Source: Vitrella brassicaformis
Taxonomy: Eukaryota > Sar > Vitrellaceae
Length of the DNA: 45,506 nucleotides
Direction: 5' to 3'
Assembly (NCBI GenBank): GCA_001179505.1
Contig: CDMY01000243.1
Location: 158,958 to 204,463, forward strand
How positions within the stretch are numbered: position 1 is the stretch's first letter; every line of letters starts with the position of its first letter. Position numbers and translations under genes: made by a program. The notes below the pieces were generated by a model. It had not been told where the DNA came from and did no database searches. It worked only from the letters and a program-made list of their open reading frames with translations. This document shows positions 1 to 11,300 of this stretch, in pieces.

Positions 1-797
1 CCATCCAAGACGCACCTGCTGGTGAATGAAGTCCGACTGTGGGCAGATCCATGTGACCTCGAGCTCGTACTCCTTGTCCTTGTTCTCGTCGTGTACCTGG
101 TGGAGAATCTTGGCGGCGTGGAAGAGGGCCTCCTGGCAGGTCAGCTCGCTCGGCTTGATCTTCTCGATCTCCGTCTTGGCTGCCTGCTTGCCCTTGCCCA
201 GGGCGTACCCGAAGTACTTGCTGCACGACCCCGACGGCTCCACACAGTAGAGGCAGGGGGCGCTGCCGTCTTCTGGGTTCAGTGAGCCAATGAGGATGGA
301 CGCGCCGTGGGGGCGGTAGACCCAGTTCAGCGTATAGGCGTGCACATAGGCGGCGATTCGCTCCGAGAGGCACATGCCGGAGATGGGCTCGCCCCAGCGC
401 TGCTTCCACTCCTCGGCCTGCTCCCTTGCCAGCTTGACGAGCTGCCTGGCGTCGGCCACCAGCCCCGCCACTGCCATGCCGATGTGCTTGTCGATGGCGT
501 AGATGCGCTTGTTGGTGCCCGGCACCAGCATCTTGGAGGCCAGAAGCTTCTCCACACCCAGCACCACACCGTCCTTGCAGCACAGCCCGATGGCCGTGCC
601 GCTGTTGTCAACCGCCTTGGCCGCATACTCAACCTGCGCCAACACACACCAACACACAAGCACACCAGCCTATGCATGTTTAACCCCGGGCGTCAGGTCG
701 TTTCTCCTCGATGATGTCACTCCATCACCTGGAAGACACGGCCGTCGGGCGAGTAGGTGCCGACACTCAGGTCGTACCCCGCACCCATCCCTGCCAT
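1..797 (-). CDS. PSMA3: Proteasome subunit alpha type-3 (alpha7), 5' part
   Basis: Non-catalytic outer-ring subunit of the 20S proteasome. Two exons are visible: 797-729 and 633 to beyond the left edge, joined in phase across a 95-bp intron with a TG-rich 3' end. They give 234 residues; the family is about 250 long, so only the C-terminus is missing. The start ATG at 797 gives a short N-terminus followed by the alpha-subunit hallmark GRVFQVEYAAKAV. Further signature stretches are GVEKLLASKM, MAVAGLVADARQL, YVHAYTLNWVYRPHG and GKGKQAAKTEIEKI. The last stretch and the C-terminal LEVTW region fit alpha-3/PRE10 better than other alpha subunits. It is divergent from the SHIPPO gene to its right. 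Confidence 0.95.
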
Positions 798-1067
798 GCT
801 GCCAACGTGGACAAGACGACAAACGACAGGCACGATGTGGCGGCCGTCAAGGACGACCCGTCGAAGATGAAAGATGAAGGTCGGCAGCCGTCACGGCAGG
901 TGCTGCTGGTGCCCCTGCGACACGAAACACGGCAGACGGCGACGTTATCCGTGGGGTTGTGGGGTTCCGGGTGTAGGGTTTGCGTCTGCAAGCTTAGCTC
1001 AAGCAAACCCCTTCATTGTGGCACTGTGGTGTGAGCCAAAGAGACCCACAACGGACCCACGGCTGCA
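798..1067. promoter_or_regulatory. Divergent 5' region between PSMA3 and the SHIPPO gene
   Basis: A 270-bp stretch separates the two start codons, so it must hold both promoters and 5' UTRs. I see no TATA box or other recognisable element. Confidence 0.4.
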
Positions 1068-3242
1068 ATGGCGACGGCGGACGAGGGTTCGGAAGAGTTG
1101 GTGCACAATTACCGGACGTGCGGCAAGAGGCCTGAAGGGAGGCTGGCCCGTGGCTGCCGCACAAGACCGTGGCCTACCGACCCCACCTCACCGCTGCCCC
1201 CTCCATCCAACCCATCGATACCCACAAAGGTGAGGCCGGCTGATCCGCCGGCAAATGCACTCACTCGTCGATTGCCTTACTTATCTGTCTGCCTGTCCGT
1301 CTGTCGCAAGGCAGAGACCATTCTTTATCCCGGCGCGCGTGAGAAGAAGGGATTTGGTTCCAATTCTCTGCGATTCATGGACCTTTTCGTAAGCAAACAA
1401 CCGAGGAGCGTTCATTCACTTCACTGCCCCGCCATACATATGTAAGACGATGCATTGCATGTTCGTTCGGATGCGGGGATGCAGGATGAGAATCCCGGTC
1501 CAGGGGCCTACACCTCTGTGGGCAGTTCGACGTCCCCATCGGTCCAGCTCGAGAGGGAGACATTCAATCGCAAAGGGTTCGGAGGACTCATTTCAAAGGT
1601 GACTGGAGAATCGAACCGAGGTTATCTTTCTTTCCCCCTCCCTCCTTCCGTCATTTCATCCGCTCACTTTGCCTGCATGCTGTCGTCAGAGCGATCGATT
1701 CTCCCAATCCATGACTCGCCCGAAGGCCGGGCCTGGACCGGGGCAATACGACCCGTAAGCATGGGAGGTTGTCAATTCCCCGACTCGCGCAAACAATAAT
1801 ATCCTCCTTTGCTTGTGCCACAACAGGCTACAATCGAGTCGCAGCAGCGAGGCCCACAGCAGGGTCCCGGGCGCCTCGTCGTCGTTTCGCCACCGGTCAT
1901 CCGGCAACCCCAAAACACTGTTCAAGGCCCCTCAGCCAGGCCCGGGCAGCTACGATATCTCTCACCGCCCGGACGCACCCGTAAGGACACCTCTGCGTGA
2001 CGCAATCGCGGCTGTACGTGTCTCTGCGCACACATGTGTATACGCAGGCAGAGGGCAGGGGGCTGGGGGGATGCAACTTTCGGTCTCGGTCGGAGAGGAC
2101 ACTGCGGATGAGACACACGGAAGGACCGGCACCAGGTAGGTCGGCAAGCCATGCGTGGATGAGTGAGACAGGCAGGGAGAGTCGTGCGCTTTTCCGGTTT
2201 TTCTGTCTGTTTTGAAGACTATTACGACATCCCAAGGGCCTTTCCAATGCGCGAGCCCCCACCAAGGGGCAAAGCCTCCTCGGCAAAGAGGCACGTCAAC
2301 CAATCAGACACTCACGAACGAAAAGTCTTAGTTTCTACTGGGCTATGTGCTGCTGGTGTCTTGTCTTGGCTTGCAGGAAAGCGCGTCTCGACAGCTCACC
2401 AAAGACCGACCGTGCACCCTCCCCGCCGACAGCCAAGACGCCGTCCCCCGGGAGCAGCCCTGTCTCACGGTCGCCTCTGCGGGAACGGCCACACCCATCC
2501 TACGCACCCAGAGGCCAACACAAAGTGTACGCAAACCTGATAGATAGACCGGATAGACAGGCGACTGTTGGCGGAATGCAGTATGTCCACCAATCGTGAG
2601 TTCCCCATCGCCGGCGAGTTCTCCACTCTTACTGCACCTGACGGCGAATTCGTCCGGGAGATACGGTGAGAAGGGGGCAAGAGACATGACCCACCCCTGC
2701 CAGACATAGTCACCCATGTTGTGTGTGTCTCTTCCATGTTTGTAGAGGCGCCGTAGGGGGAGATGGCGCCCGTCTGCCCGGCCCGGGTGCCTACGACACC
2801 CGCGAGTCCTACAAGTGGGCGGAGTGGAAGCCGTCCTTCTCCACGCGAGGCTTGGCGGCCTTCCAGCACGGCAAGGCCCACCTGCCTCGCAAGAAGACGC
2901 AGCACCTCCCGGGACCTGGTGCGTACAGCCCGCGGCAGGAGACGGTGGAGGCATGGGCGAGGGGGGGAGTGGTGTCTGTCTTCCAATCACAGAGCGGCAG
3001 GTGGGTCTCGATGGACGGAGGTATGCATCGCATCGGGACTCTCTCTTTGCGTGTCCGTGTGTCAGGACGGATTTCGTGCACCGAGCTGCTCCCGGGCCTG
3101 CCTTCTACGAGGTGAGTCTTGTCCGAGCCGCTGAGTTGCTGGTAGGTGGGTGCTCATGATGTGTGTACGTGTTTGTGTGCAGCCGCGGAATGTCTCCACG
3201 CTCAAGTCATTCCACCTGAATCTGCAGAGAAGATGGGTGTAG
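1068..3242 (+). CDS. SHIPPO / sperm-tail PG-rich repeat (STPGR) protein
   Basis: Ten exons join in phase: 1068-1229, 1311-1388, 1485-1598, 1690-1754, 1827-1980, 2218-2294, 2377-2526, 2746-3000, 3066-3111 and 3183-3242. They encode 386 residues. The protein carries about six spaced Pro-Gly-Pro-(Gly)-x-Tyr motifs (PGPGAY, GPGPGQY, PGPGSY, LPGPGAY twice, PGPAFY), some preceded by KGFGS-type stretches, as in ODF3/STPG proteins. Members of this family line axonemal microtubules in eukaryotic flagella, so a structural flagellar role is inferred. No enzyme motif is seen. Exons 2 and 6 use AAG rather than CAG/TAG acceptors, which makes those two boundaries less certain. The 3' end converges on the tubby gene. 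Confidence 0.83.
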
Positions 3243-3697
3243 AGACACACCGGGCCCTGCGGTTCTCTCGCTGACTCTGCGTTTTTCTCGTCGATGGCAA
3301 ACAGATTCTCTCAGGCGCATGTCTGTATGTCTTTCTGTATGTCTGTTATGTCTGCCTGCACAAACACGGGATACTTCCGACTCACGTAAGGCATGCACGC
3401 CAGCCACCGAGGGAGGGAGAGAGAAGAAGACATGCCCACACCGCGCCACGCCCGCATGCGTCTGTCTCCCAGCTGGGCCCCGACCGCTCCGCACCTCAGC
3501 AGAACAAGAGCCCAGATAGATACGCACACACACCGAGTGAGAAGGAATGTCAGCAAAAGAGTGGAAGGAAAGAGAGAGAGACAGAGAGAGAGACAGAGGA
3601 ATGAGGGAGGGAGACAGGTAGACAGACAGCAGCAAGCAGCAAGCAACGCGAACAAGCGACAAGGGCGCGCCAGCCCTCCCCCCGGCCCTCGCGCCCA
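3243..3697. other. Intergenic region between convergent genes
   Basis: 455 bp between the SHIPPO stop and the tubby stop. It contains a purine tract (GAGAGAGACAGAG-type, about 3560-3625) and TCTG repeats near 3320-3355. No gene is seen. Confidence 0.6.
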
Positions 3698-5651
3698 TTA
3701 TTTCCATGAGAATGTGGTGAGTGCGATGGCGAAGGCCTGCACGATCGAGAGCGGATACCTGAGATAAAGAGACAAACAGGTGGGTCAGCAGCCATAATGA
3801 TGTGTGTATCTGTCACCGACCTGAAGTCAAGAATGAAGACGTTGGAGGTCACTTTGCCGTATTGCAGGATGATGTAGTCAGCTGACACACACAGACAGAG
3901 GGCACAGAGGGGACAGAGGGATGGGCAAGGAGGGAGGGAGGGAGGGTGGGCAGGCAGGCAGCCCACTGACTGACTTCGTCGTCTGTGGTTTTTACGCTTC
4001 TTGACGAGTGTGAGTTGGAAGTTCTTTGCCGATGGCTGGATCATCCTCCCCTTGAAGTCAAGCACCAAACTCTCAATCTCTGCAACACACACACACACAC
4101 ACACACGGGCACACACAGATGTTCCTTCTCACGTCGCACATGTGTGTGTGTGCGTGTGTGCGTGCCTTCGTTCCAGTGCGGCTCTTTGGTCTTGAGCCTT
4201 ATTGCATGAGGATGGTGCGACCCGTCGGGCAACGGAGCACCTGAAAAGAGAAGACCGTGTCTATTTTGTGTGCATACAGTCTTGCTTGTGGTGTGTCTGT
4301 CTGTCGCCGGTCAGTTAGGTCCCTCCCTCACCGAGTCTTGGGTAGCCCTCTTTGGGGCACCAGATCACCCGCGCACCATCTGGTGTGTGATTGGTGTGTT
4401 GCCATCCATCAAGCAATCAATCACCATGCATATATGCCACGTAGACATGTCGATCCCCCCCCACCTAACTCACCTGTATAAAGGCCGGGTATCGCCACCT
4501 CCATCGAGTTGAAAATGCCCTCACCGATGCTCGACACCTTCTGCACACACACACAGCCGCTCGTGGGCTCCTTGCTGTCCTGTGTCTTGTCTTGTTGTCG
4601 TCTCGGTTGCTTACGTGTGAGCAGTGCACAATCTGTTGGTTGTCACTCCTCTGTGACCCCGTACACCTCCTGCTGACGCCGCGGTAGTAGCACGCTGCAC
4701 TCACACAAACACAGGCCGGTATCCACGGATCAACCAGCACTCTGCAGGGAGGGATGCGGCTGTCCCAGGTCACCTTCGCACTCAGGGTTGGTGAGGGTCC
4801 ACTCCGACTGATCCCTCGACGCCCTACACACACACGAGCATACAGACATGTGGGCCGGCTGGTGTGTGCGTGTGTGTGTGTGTGTGTGGCCTATCTATCT
4901 GACGCACGTCATGACGAATGCGGGTGTGTCAATGTTGAAGAGCTTGTCCTCGGGGTGGTAGGGCACAAAGTGCACCTTCTTGTCAGACAGAAACCTCGCA
5001 TGCATGACAAACCTGAACCATGACACAACCAACGGACACCAACCAACCAGCCCGAAGCAGGCGTTCGTTCACATGATGCATGCCGGCCGGTGTCCGTGTG
5101 TGTGCAATACAATACCCGTCTTGGTCGTCAGTATAGAGGCTGTATTCGGTCCTGTCGTCGCTCCTCGACACGTAGAACCGAAACATCTTGGACCCTCGAC
5201 GGAACGGACTGCACACGCAAATCAAATCCACATGCACACGCATGGCATGCAAGGCGACGGAGAAGTTGTTAAGTTGTGTGGGCGTGGCTGACGGACAGAC
5301 AGACAGACCGGAGGTATTCAGCACATGTGTCCCTGGCATAGCCCTGCTCCAGCACATCAGCAATGTCAAAGCCGCGACTGCTGCTGCTGCTGCAAACCAC
5401 AACACATATCAACACATATCAACACAACACCCGGCCATCGATTCGTTCAGCCATGCGCATGAAGCATGACAGAGGAGGCATGGGCCGTTGGATTGGACAG
5501 TACCTCGCCACACATGAGGGGCTGGGGGATTCAGGGGGAGCCTCGCGGGGACGGAAGAGGGGGATGTTCACACCCTGCCATGAGGGCGCAGCGGCCTGCA
5601 ACAAGTGCATACATACCCGGTTCGCCCCTGGGCCACAATGGCGCTCATCAT
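3698..5651 (-). CDS. Tubby-like protein
   Basis: Thirteen exons join in phase into 318 residues: 5651-5613, 5595-5504, 5389-5309, 5208-5116, 5012-4908, 4823-4774, 4694-4615, 4540-4474, 4379-4332, 4240-4166, 4079-3975, 3881-3821 and 3758-3698. The C-terminal half has tubby-domain signatures: KEPHWNEE, ESLVLDFKGR, KNFQLTLV, DYIILQYGKV, NVFILDFRYPLSIVQAFAIAL. Tubby domains bind phosphoinositides (PI(4,5)P2) and in other eukaryotes deliver membrane cargo to cilia. The protein is compact, with little beyond the domain, and it stops a few residues before the usual acidic end. The intron after the exon ending at 4166 starts with GC. The start is the first ATG of a transcript that would share a 137-bp divergent region with the gene to the right. 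Confidence 0.92.
4084..4106. repeat. (AC)n microsatellite in tubby intron
   Basis: A run of AC dinucleotides lies directly upstream, in tubby orientation, of the acceptor of the exon ending at 4079. It reads as a TG tract running into the 3' splice site. Confidence 0.9.
4164..4165 (-). other. GC splice donor (GC-AG intron) in tubby gene
   Basis: The reading frame requires the exon to end at 4166 with the tubby stretch HWNE and the first base of the next Glu codon. The intron then begins GCACGC. The nearest GT donor downstream would break the frame into the next tubby exon. Confidence 0.7.
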
Positions 5652-5788
5652 GATGTTCACAGGCAATCGCCCAATTGGAATCGCCGTCTGACCTGGGGGC
5701 GCTGCTTCTCTATGGTGGTAGAGGGAAGAATGACGTTGACGACAGAAAGATCAAGAAGGAATCCTGCTGTTAACAGCAGAAGTGAGTG
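5652..5788. promoter_or_regulatory. Short divergent 5' region (tubby / DUF1995-like gene)
   Basis: Only 137 bp separate the two start codons. No core promoter element is recognisable. If the tubby transcript has an additional upstream exon it would overlap the plus-strand gene. Confidence 0.4.
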
Positions 5789-7901
5789 ATGGACGAGTGG
5801 AGAGGGGGGAATCGGCCCCAAAACGGCTTTGGGGGCCCGTCGAGGTCCTCCCCTCCCTCCCCCATGAATGACGCTGCCGTCCCATCCGAGCAGCCTGCCG
5901 AGCAGCAGGATCATGTCCCGCACGACAACGAAGAGCAGGAGAAAGAATCTCAGCCCCAAGAAGCCACTGCTGCTGCGGCAGACTCTGAGCCCCATGAAGA
6001 TCAGACTCGTCCCGAGGCCGGGGGGGAAACGGCCGGGCAAGGGCAAGAGGTGAATGCATCAGCGCAGCAGGAGGAAGCCGAACCGGCCCAAGATACCGTT
6101 GAGGCCCCGGCTTCTTCTGACAAGCCCCACCCGAGCAAAAGCGAGGGACAGCAGGGGGAGCCCGAGCAACCAGATGACGGAAGCCCGGGGGAGACAGCCC
6201 AGCCTGACATACAAGCTGAGGCGCCACAAACGGCCGAAATGGACAAGGAAGAAGAGCCGTCGGCCGCTGAAGAAGCGGCCCGGTACACGGATGCAGCCGC
6301 CGAAGTTGCTGCAGGGGAGGTTGCGAGGGAAATCCCAGAAGAAGCACCTGCAAAGGGGGAGACTGATGCGCAGCCGGATGTCGTGCCACCGGCTGACCAC
6401 GATCACCCACCAGAGGACCAAGCCATGAGGTCGGGGGAGCAGACAGGCCATTTGCAGGCAGCGTGATTCAGGGAATGAGTGTCTCATGCGCTCTGCCCCC
6501 CTCTCTCTGACATCGACTCGTTTAGGCATGCCGAGCAGCCGGCCAGCCAAGAGGCAGCAGCACCACCACCGCCGCCAAAAGAGCCACCAGGTCAGCAGGA
6601 AGGAAAGAGATGTGTGTCATTCCATGCAGCAGTGCTCGGTTGGCACATTTCCTTGCGCAGAGAAGGCGGTGGGTGAGCTGCCGCCGTCTGTGGTGGGTGA
6701 GCTGCCCCCGTCTGTGGTGCCGACAGACACGGTGGGTGGTGTGGTGAAGCGGCTCAAGAAGAGCGCCCCCTCATTCCCCCTCCCCTGCCCCGTCATCTAC
6801 ATCATCGCCGCACCGCCCACACACGTGCGTGCGCATGCCATGAAATCCTCTACATCCTCCTCTCATGGATGGTTCGGTGCGTGAGTTGCAGAAGTTGGGC
6901 GTAGGTGAGGCGCCTCCTCTTGCTTTGGATGCTGCGGCCCTCGACGCGATCCAGGTCACCTTTTCTCCTCGCGGCACGGCTGGGACAATTTGGTCAGACT
7001 CCTGTCTGTCTGTCTGTCTGTTTGCAGCGTGCGGCTCAGCGGAGCGACGCGCTGACTGTGGTGTCAGGCTTCCCGTTGTCATTCGCCAATCTGGCCCCAA
7101 CGAAGAACGGTAGGCGAAACGTGTGCCTGTCTCATTGTCTCATTGTCGGCCCTGGGTGCCTGTCTTCAGCCCCAGCTGTCGTCCTGTACCCCCAAGCAGC
7201 TTACAAGAGGGACGGGCCAGCCAACAACACTGCCCACCTTCAGGTACCTGTGAAGGGGGACTGGGGAGAGAGAGGAGGATGCCATGCCGCTGCAGCCTTG
7301 GGCAAGGTTGTGTGTGTATGTCTCAGGAGCTGTCGAGGACGGCCTTTCTAAGCGTGTGTCCGGTGGAGGCCGACCACTGGGCCAACAGCGCCGAAATCGA
7401 CATCAAGATGCAACTCACATCCACGTCAGCCTGCCTGCCTGCCCGGCCGTCAATGACACCCACCATGCTCACTCTCACCTTCTCTCTCTCGCGTGAACGT
7501 GTCTCGCATCCATCCAATATATTGCGTGTAGGTTGAGTGGTCAGGACAAGCCCCGCGCCTCGCGCCCTCGACAAGTGGTGGCCATCGCCACGCCCACCGC
7601 CACAGTCGCGAACCTGGAAGAACTGACGAGGGCAAGTGGCCCCACCTGACCACACACACACAGGCAGGCAGGCAGGTCCCAGGGGAGCCTTCTCTTCCTT
7701 TCAATGGATGCGTTGTAGGTTCGCGACCGTGGGTGGCCGCTGATACTCCTCCCTCCTCAGCTGACGTCTCTGCAGAAGCCCCTGGTGTCATGTGATGAGG
7801 CCAAGGGCGACGACAGGATGGTCATGCGCTTCCCTGCTACCGATGCACAGCCACGAGAGGTGGCGGGGTGGATCAGATACTTTCTCGTACTCGCACCCTG
7901 A
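5789..7901 (+). CDS. Acidic E/P/A-rich protein with DUF1995-like C-terminal half
   Basis: Exons 5789-6429, 6526-6590, 6661-6824, 6892-6954, 7028-7109, 7170-7243, 7327-7424, 7532-7631 and 7719-7901 join in phase into 489 residues. The first 240 residues are low-complexity Glu/Pro/Ala/Gln. A perfect octapeptide duplication, GELPPSVV twice, follows. The second half is structured and resembles DUF1995, a family of cyanobacteria and plastid lineages: VVAIATPTATVANLEEL, then GWPLILLPPQL, in the order where that family has its hydrophobic strand and its NPRL-type motif. The match is weak and from memory. The intron after 7631 is GC-AG. The 3' end is uncertain: a further TG-rich intron from 7889 to an exon at 7999-8043 would also stay in frame. 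Confidence 0.6.
7632..7633 (+). other. GC splice donor (AGG|GCAAGT)
   Basis: This is a consensus-quality GC donor. Using it keeps the frame that continues the DUF1995-like strand GWPLILLPP. The GT two bases further on (GCAA|GTGG) gives a different frame that ends at a TGA near 7793. Confidence 0.6.
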
Positions 7902-8345
7902 GTGCCTGGCGGCGGGTGATGGGGTGGGGCTGGTTGGGGTGCGTATGTGTGTGTGTGTGAAGGGAGGGGGGCCGTGTGTCAACGCGCAAGGGCAACAGGA
8001 CTTACTGTACTGTAATGGGTGGAGCGGCTCATTCAGCACGTAAGTCAGTCGGAAGGAAGAGACAGGGAGGGAGTCTACACCGGTCGGTGACACACACACA
8101 CACACACGTGCAGCCACCCACACCAACGCATTGATCTGATCCAGGAATGCACAAACAAATAGAGACAGACATGGATGGGATAGGCTGGGATGGACACACA
8201 CAGACACATACAGGGGAAAAAGGGTCCGTCCCGCACACACACACTCTCTCTCTCACACACACACACACACCCCACCAGGCGGCTCCCGCCTTTCCTCTAT
8301 CTGTCCACCCCCTCAACCGCTAGACACCAATCATCTCAATCTCAA
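7902..8345. other. Intergenic region between convergent genes, microsatellite-rich
   Basis: 444 bp holding TG and AC/TC runs (for example 8087-8107 and 8234-8270). It may include one last exon of the upstream gene at 7999-8043. Nothing else is seen. Confidence 0.5.
8234..8270. repeat. (AC)n/(TC)n compound microsatellite
   Basis: Alternating CA, CT and CA runs just beyond the stop codon of the giant gene. Confidence 0.85.
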
Positions 8346-11300
8346 TCATCTCTGGTACCCTCCCACACCACCACCACCACCACCGCCCCCCCTTTGCCAC
8401 GGCGGCTGCTGACTCCACGGCGGGGGCGCCTTCCCCCTCTCATCATGACCCCTACGCCCACCCTGGCCGCCCTGCATGAAGCCATACTGAACCCCAGAGG
8501 GATGGCCATATGGCGACGGCCCCCTTTCTGGCGCATACGGCTGTGTCGGCGGGGAGGCGTACGACCGCTGCTGATCCAGATGGTCGCCACCCCCTCCCCG
8601 ATCGCTCGACCTTCTCCAGCCCCTCTCGCGCGACGAACGACCAATATCCCTTGGGTAGCCTCCGAATGGCGACGGCCGTCGCTCCCACCGTGCTGCATCG
8701 GCCGGGGTGTAGATGTCCTCCGAGGGAGGTGGTGCCTGCCGAGCCCCGAACGAGAGATTGACTGCGAATGGGTCGACAGCCGGACTGGGGTAGGGAGCCG
8801 GGGACACGCGACGGGCAGCTCCACCACCTTGGTCGTAGGACGGTTGTGGTCCCATGCCGCCGAGGCCAGGGATAAGCGCCTGTGGCGCGGGGCTGGTGTA
8901 TGGTGCGGCTGCGGCAGCAGCTGAAGGGAAATGCTGTGGCTGAGGGCTGGGAACAGACGGGGCACCCGCAGCAGTCGCAGTGTCCCCCGGCTGCAGGGGC
9001 AGGGACTTGGCCAGGGCCAGCAGGATGTCGAGAGGGTTGCTACTGGACGAGTCCTCCTGCTCGCTCGGTGGCGGTGGTTGCGGCACCTGACCACCAGCGA
9101 CACTCGACACTGCTGGTGGTGGGGGCGGGGGTGCTGGTGCTGGGGGTGCTGCAGGCGACGGTGACTTCCTCCTGGCCCGCTCCTCAAACATTGGCGGAGT
9201 CGGGATCTTCACACCTCCTCCAGGATGGTATACATCGTCCTCTACCCGCCGCCTATCAGCCTCCACACCATTGACCGCCGACACGTCCATCATGACAGGG
9301 TCCTGGTCCACCAGACCATGGTCAAACTGGCGAGGGGCGCTCGACGCGGCCGCGGCGGGCGGGGGCGGCGAAGGCGATGGCACGGGCGACCGGGGCGTCT
9401 CGTGTGGGAGGAAGGTGGTCTTGGGTTGCTCTGGCTCCCACACCTTGCCCGAGAAGGAATCCACCCACCGAAACTGGCTGTCGGGCAGATCCAGCACGAA
9501 GGTCTGGGCGGCCTGATCCTGGGATGAGGAGCTCGCCTTGCGCCGGAGGTCGTCGTTGATGCCGCGGACGTGCCTTGCGAAACGGGTCCGGGTGAAGGCG
9601 GGGTAGGGGCGGCCCAAGCACCGCTCGCCGTCACGCCTGACCCCATGGATGGATGGATGGATGTGTGTGGGGGTGGGTGCTGCGGGTGGGATGGTGCTTA
9701 CGTGAGAGCGGTTGGTATCTCTAGGACGCCGGTGACGGCGTGTCTGTTGAATGGCATGGAGGTGGGGAGATAGCGCTTGAGCCCTGACACGGGGGGAATG
9801 ACCCACAGCTTCAGCTTGTGGCCCTTGCAGTCGCCCACAAAAGCAGCCACCTACATACGCACCCAACACACGCACACATACACACGTGGTGCGTCCCTCC
9901 CTCCCTCCCTCCCTCCCTCCATGTGTGTGTGTGTGTATGTCCACCCACCCCACCTTGACTGTGTCGGTGAGGGCCTTGCTCTGCAGGTGTTGGAACTCCT
10001 GCGTGTTGAGGTGCTGCGGCGCCACCGTGCTCTTGACGTCAACATGTGGCGGCCGCAGCCAGTCCAAAAAGTCTTTGTGCTCCAGGCTCATCCACGGCCC
10101 CCCAACCGCCACCGCCACCAGGTCCCTCGCCTTGCTCTTGCACCACCCGTCGCTCCGCCCCGGATGGATGAAATCCGCAAAGCGAGCAATCCCCATGGCA
10201 CCGTCAAAAGTCAGCTTGCCCGCGCCCTCCAGCGCTGCCCGCAGCTCCGGCGGCCCCTCCTCGACAAGCGACACAATGCTCGCGGGGAATACGAGTGGCG
10301 GCCCCGCCCTCCCCCTGATATCCCTCTCCAGTGTGCCTCGCCAGACGATGGCCTCCGCGCCAGAACCCTCCTCACCCGCCGCACTCCCAATCGGGGTGCC
10401 GGGCGGCGAGAAGTTGGCGCGAGGGCTCTCAGGGCCAGCCAGGATCTGACCCAAAAAGTCATCGCCGGGGCGGTCGACCTCCCCAATGCTGAAGTCGGGT
10501 GGCCCCTGGCCGCTTCCCTCAAACAGATCCAGAGGGTGCGATGGGATCCCCCGGCCGCCCGAGACGGCATCAAGGGCGGAGAGGAAGCTGCCCGATGCTT
10601 GTGGCTGGGCGAAGGTGTGAGCGAAGGGGCCGAATGAGAAGGAGGGGGGCGGTGCGAGCGGGGCGGCTGCCGCTGCGGCCGACTGCGATGCTTGTGCGAG
10701 GAGGCGCTCGACCTCACTCAGGCCCTTCTCGTGCAGATCTATCAGCTTCTCCTCGTAGGCTGACATGAATGACATCACACACAGCACAGCACAGCACAGC
10801 ACAGGGGACGGTGGGTGAGAAGCCGTGTCGGGCCTTCCTTATCCTTACCTTTCATGTACTGCTTGGAGACCTTCCCGCCGGCCTCCTGGTAGAGCTCCTC
10901 CTCCAGCTGGCCGAGAGTCTTCTCGATGGCCACCATCTTGGCCGCCCCGATGAACAGCGACTGCGGCTGCATCTGCACAATAATCGCACGACGGATCGAC
11001 TGCTCCACGCCCACACGCAGCGGGCCCTTGCTGTCGGGGCCCTCCTCTGTCGACGGCTGCTTCTTGAGGTCGAAGCGGATCTTGAGCAGCTTGCTGATGA
11101 GGTCCTCGCCGTCGGTGCTGCTCGGGGCCGCTGTGGCCGCCTCGTCGAGGTCTGCTGCGTCGATCTTCTGCGCGCGGAGGATCTCGCTGACGTCTTCCTG
11201 GATGCAGTTCCTGCCCGCTGGCGTCACGCGCTGCTTGACCTTCCCTGTTTTGGCGTCATAGACCACCACACCCTGCTCACACACGCAACACAAGACAACA

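Noticed and set aside
4982-5653. Extra 5' coding exon of tubby reading through 5652-5720
   Set aside because: The frame is open upstream of the chosen ATG to about 5724, but it has no ATG there and any further exon would overlap the divergent gene; the first ATG at 5651 is simpler.
5751-6410. Minus-strand open frame of 219 codons opposite the acidic gene
   Set aside because: It is the complement of a GC-rich, low-complexity plus-strand exon; its composition is Pro/Arg/Leu noise and it has no splice partners.
8087-8270. Short regularly spaced repeats as a possible CRISPR or satellite array
   Set aside because: They are plain AC/TC dinucleotide runs without unique spacers, in a eukaryotic intergenic region.
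9777-10637. Plus-strand open frame of 286 codons
   Set aside because: Complement of the SPOC-like exon of the giant gene; it crosses a real intron with a CCCT repeat and has no recognisable protein features.
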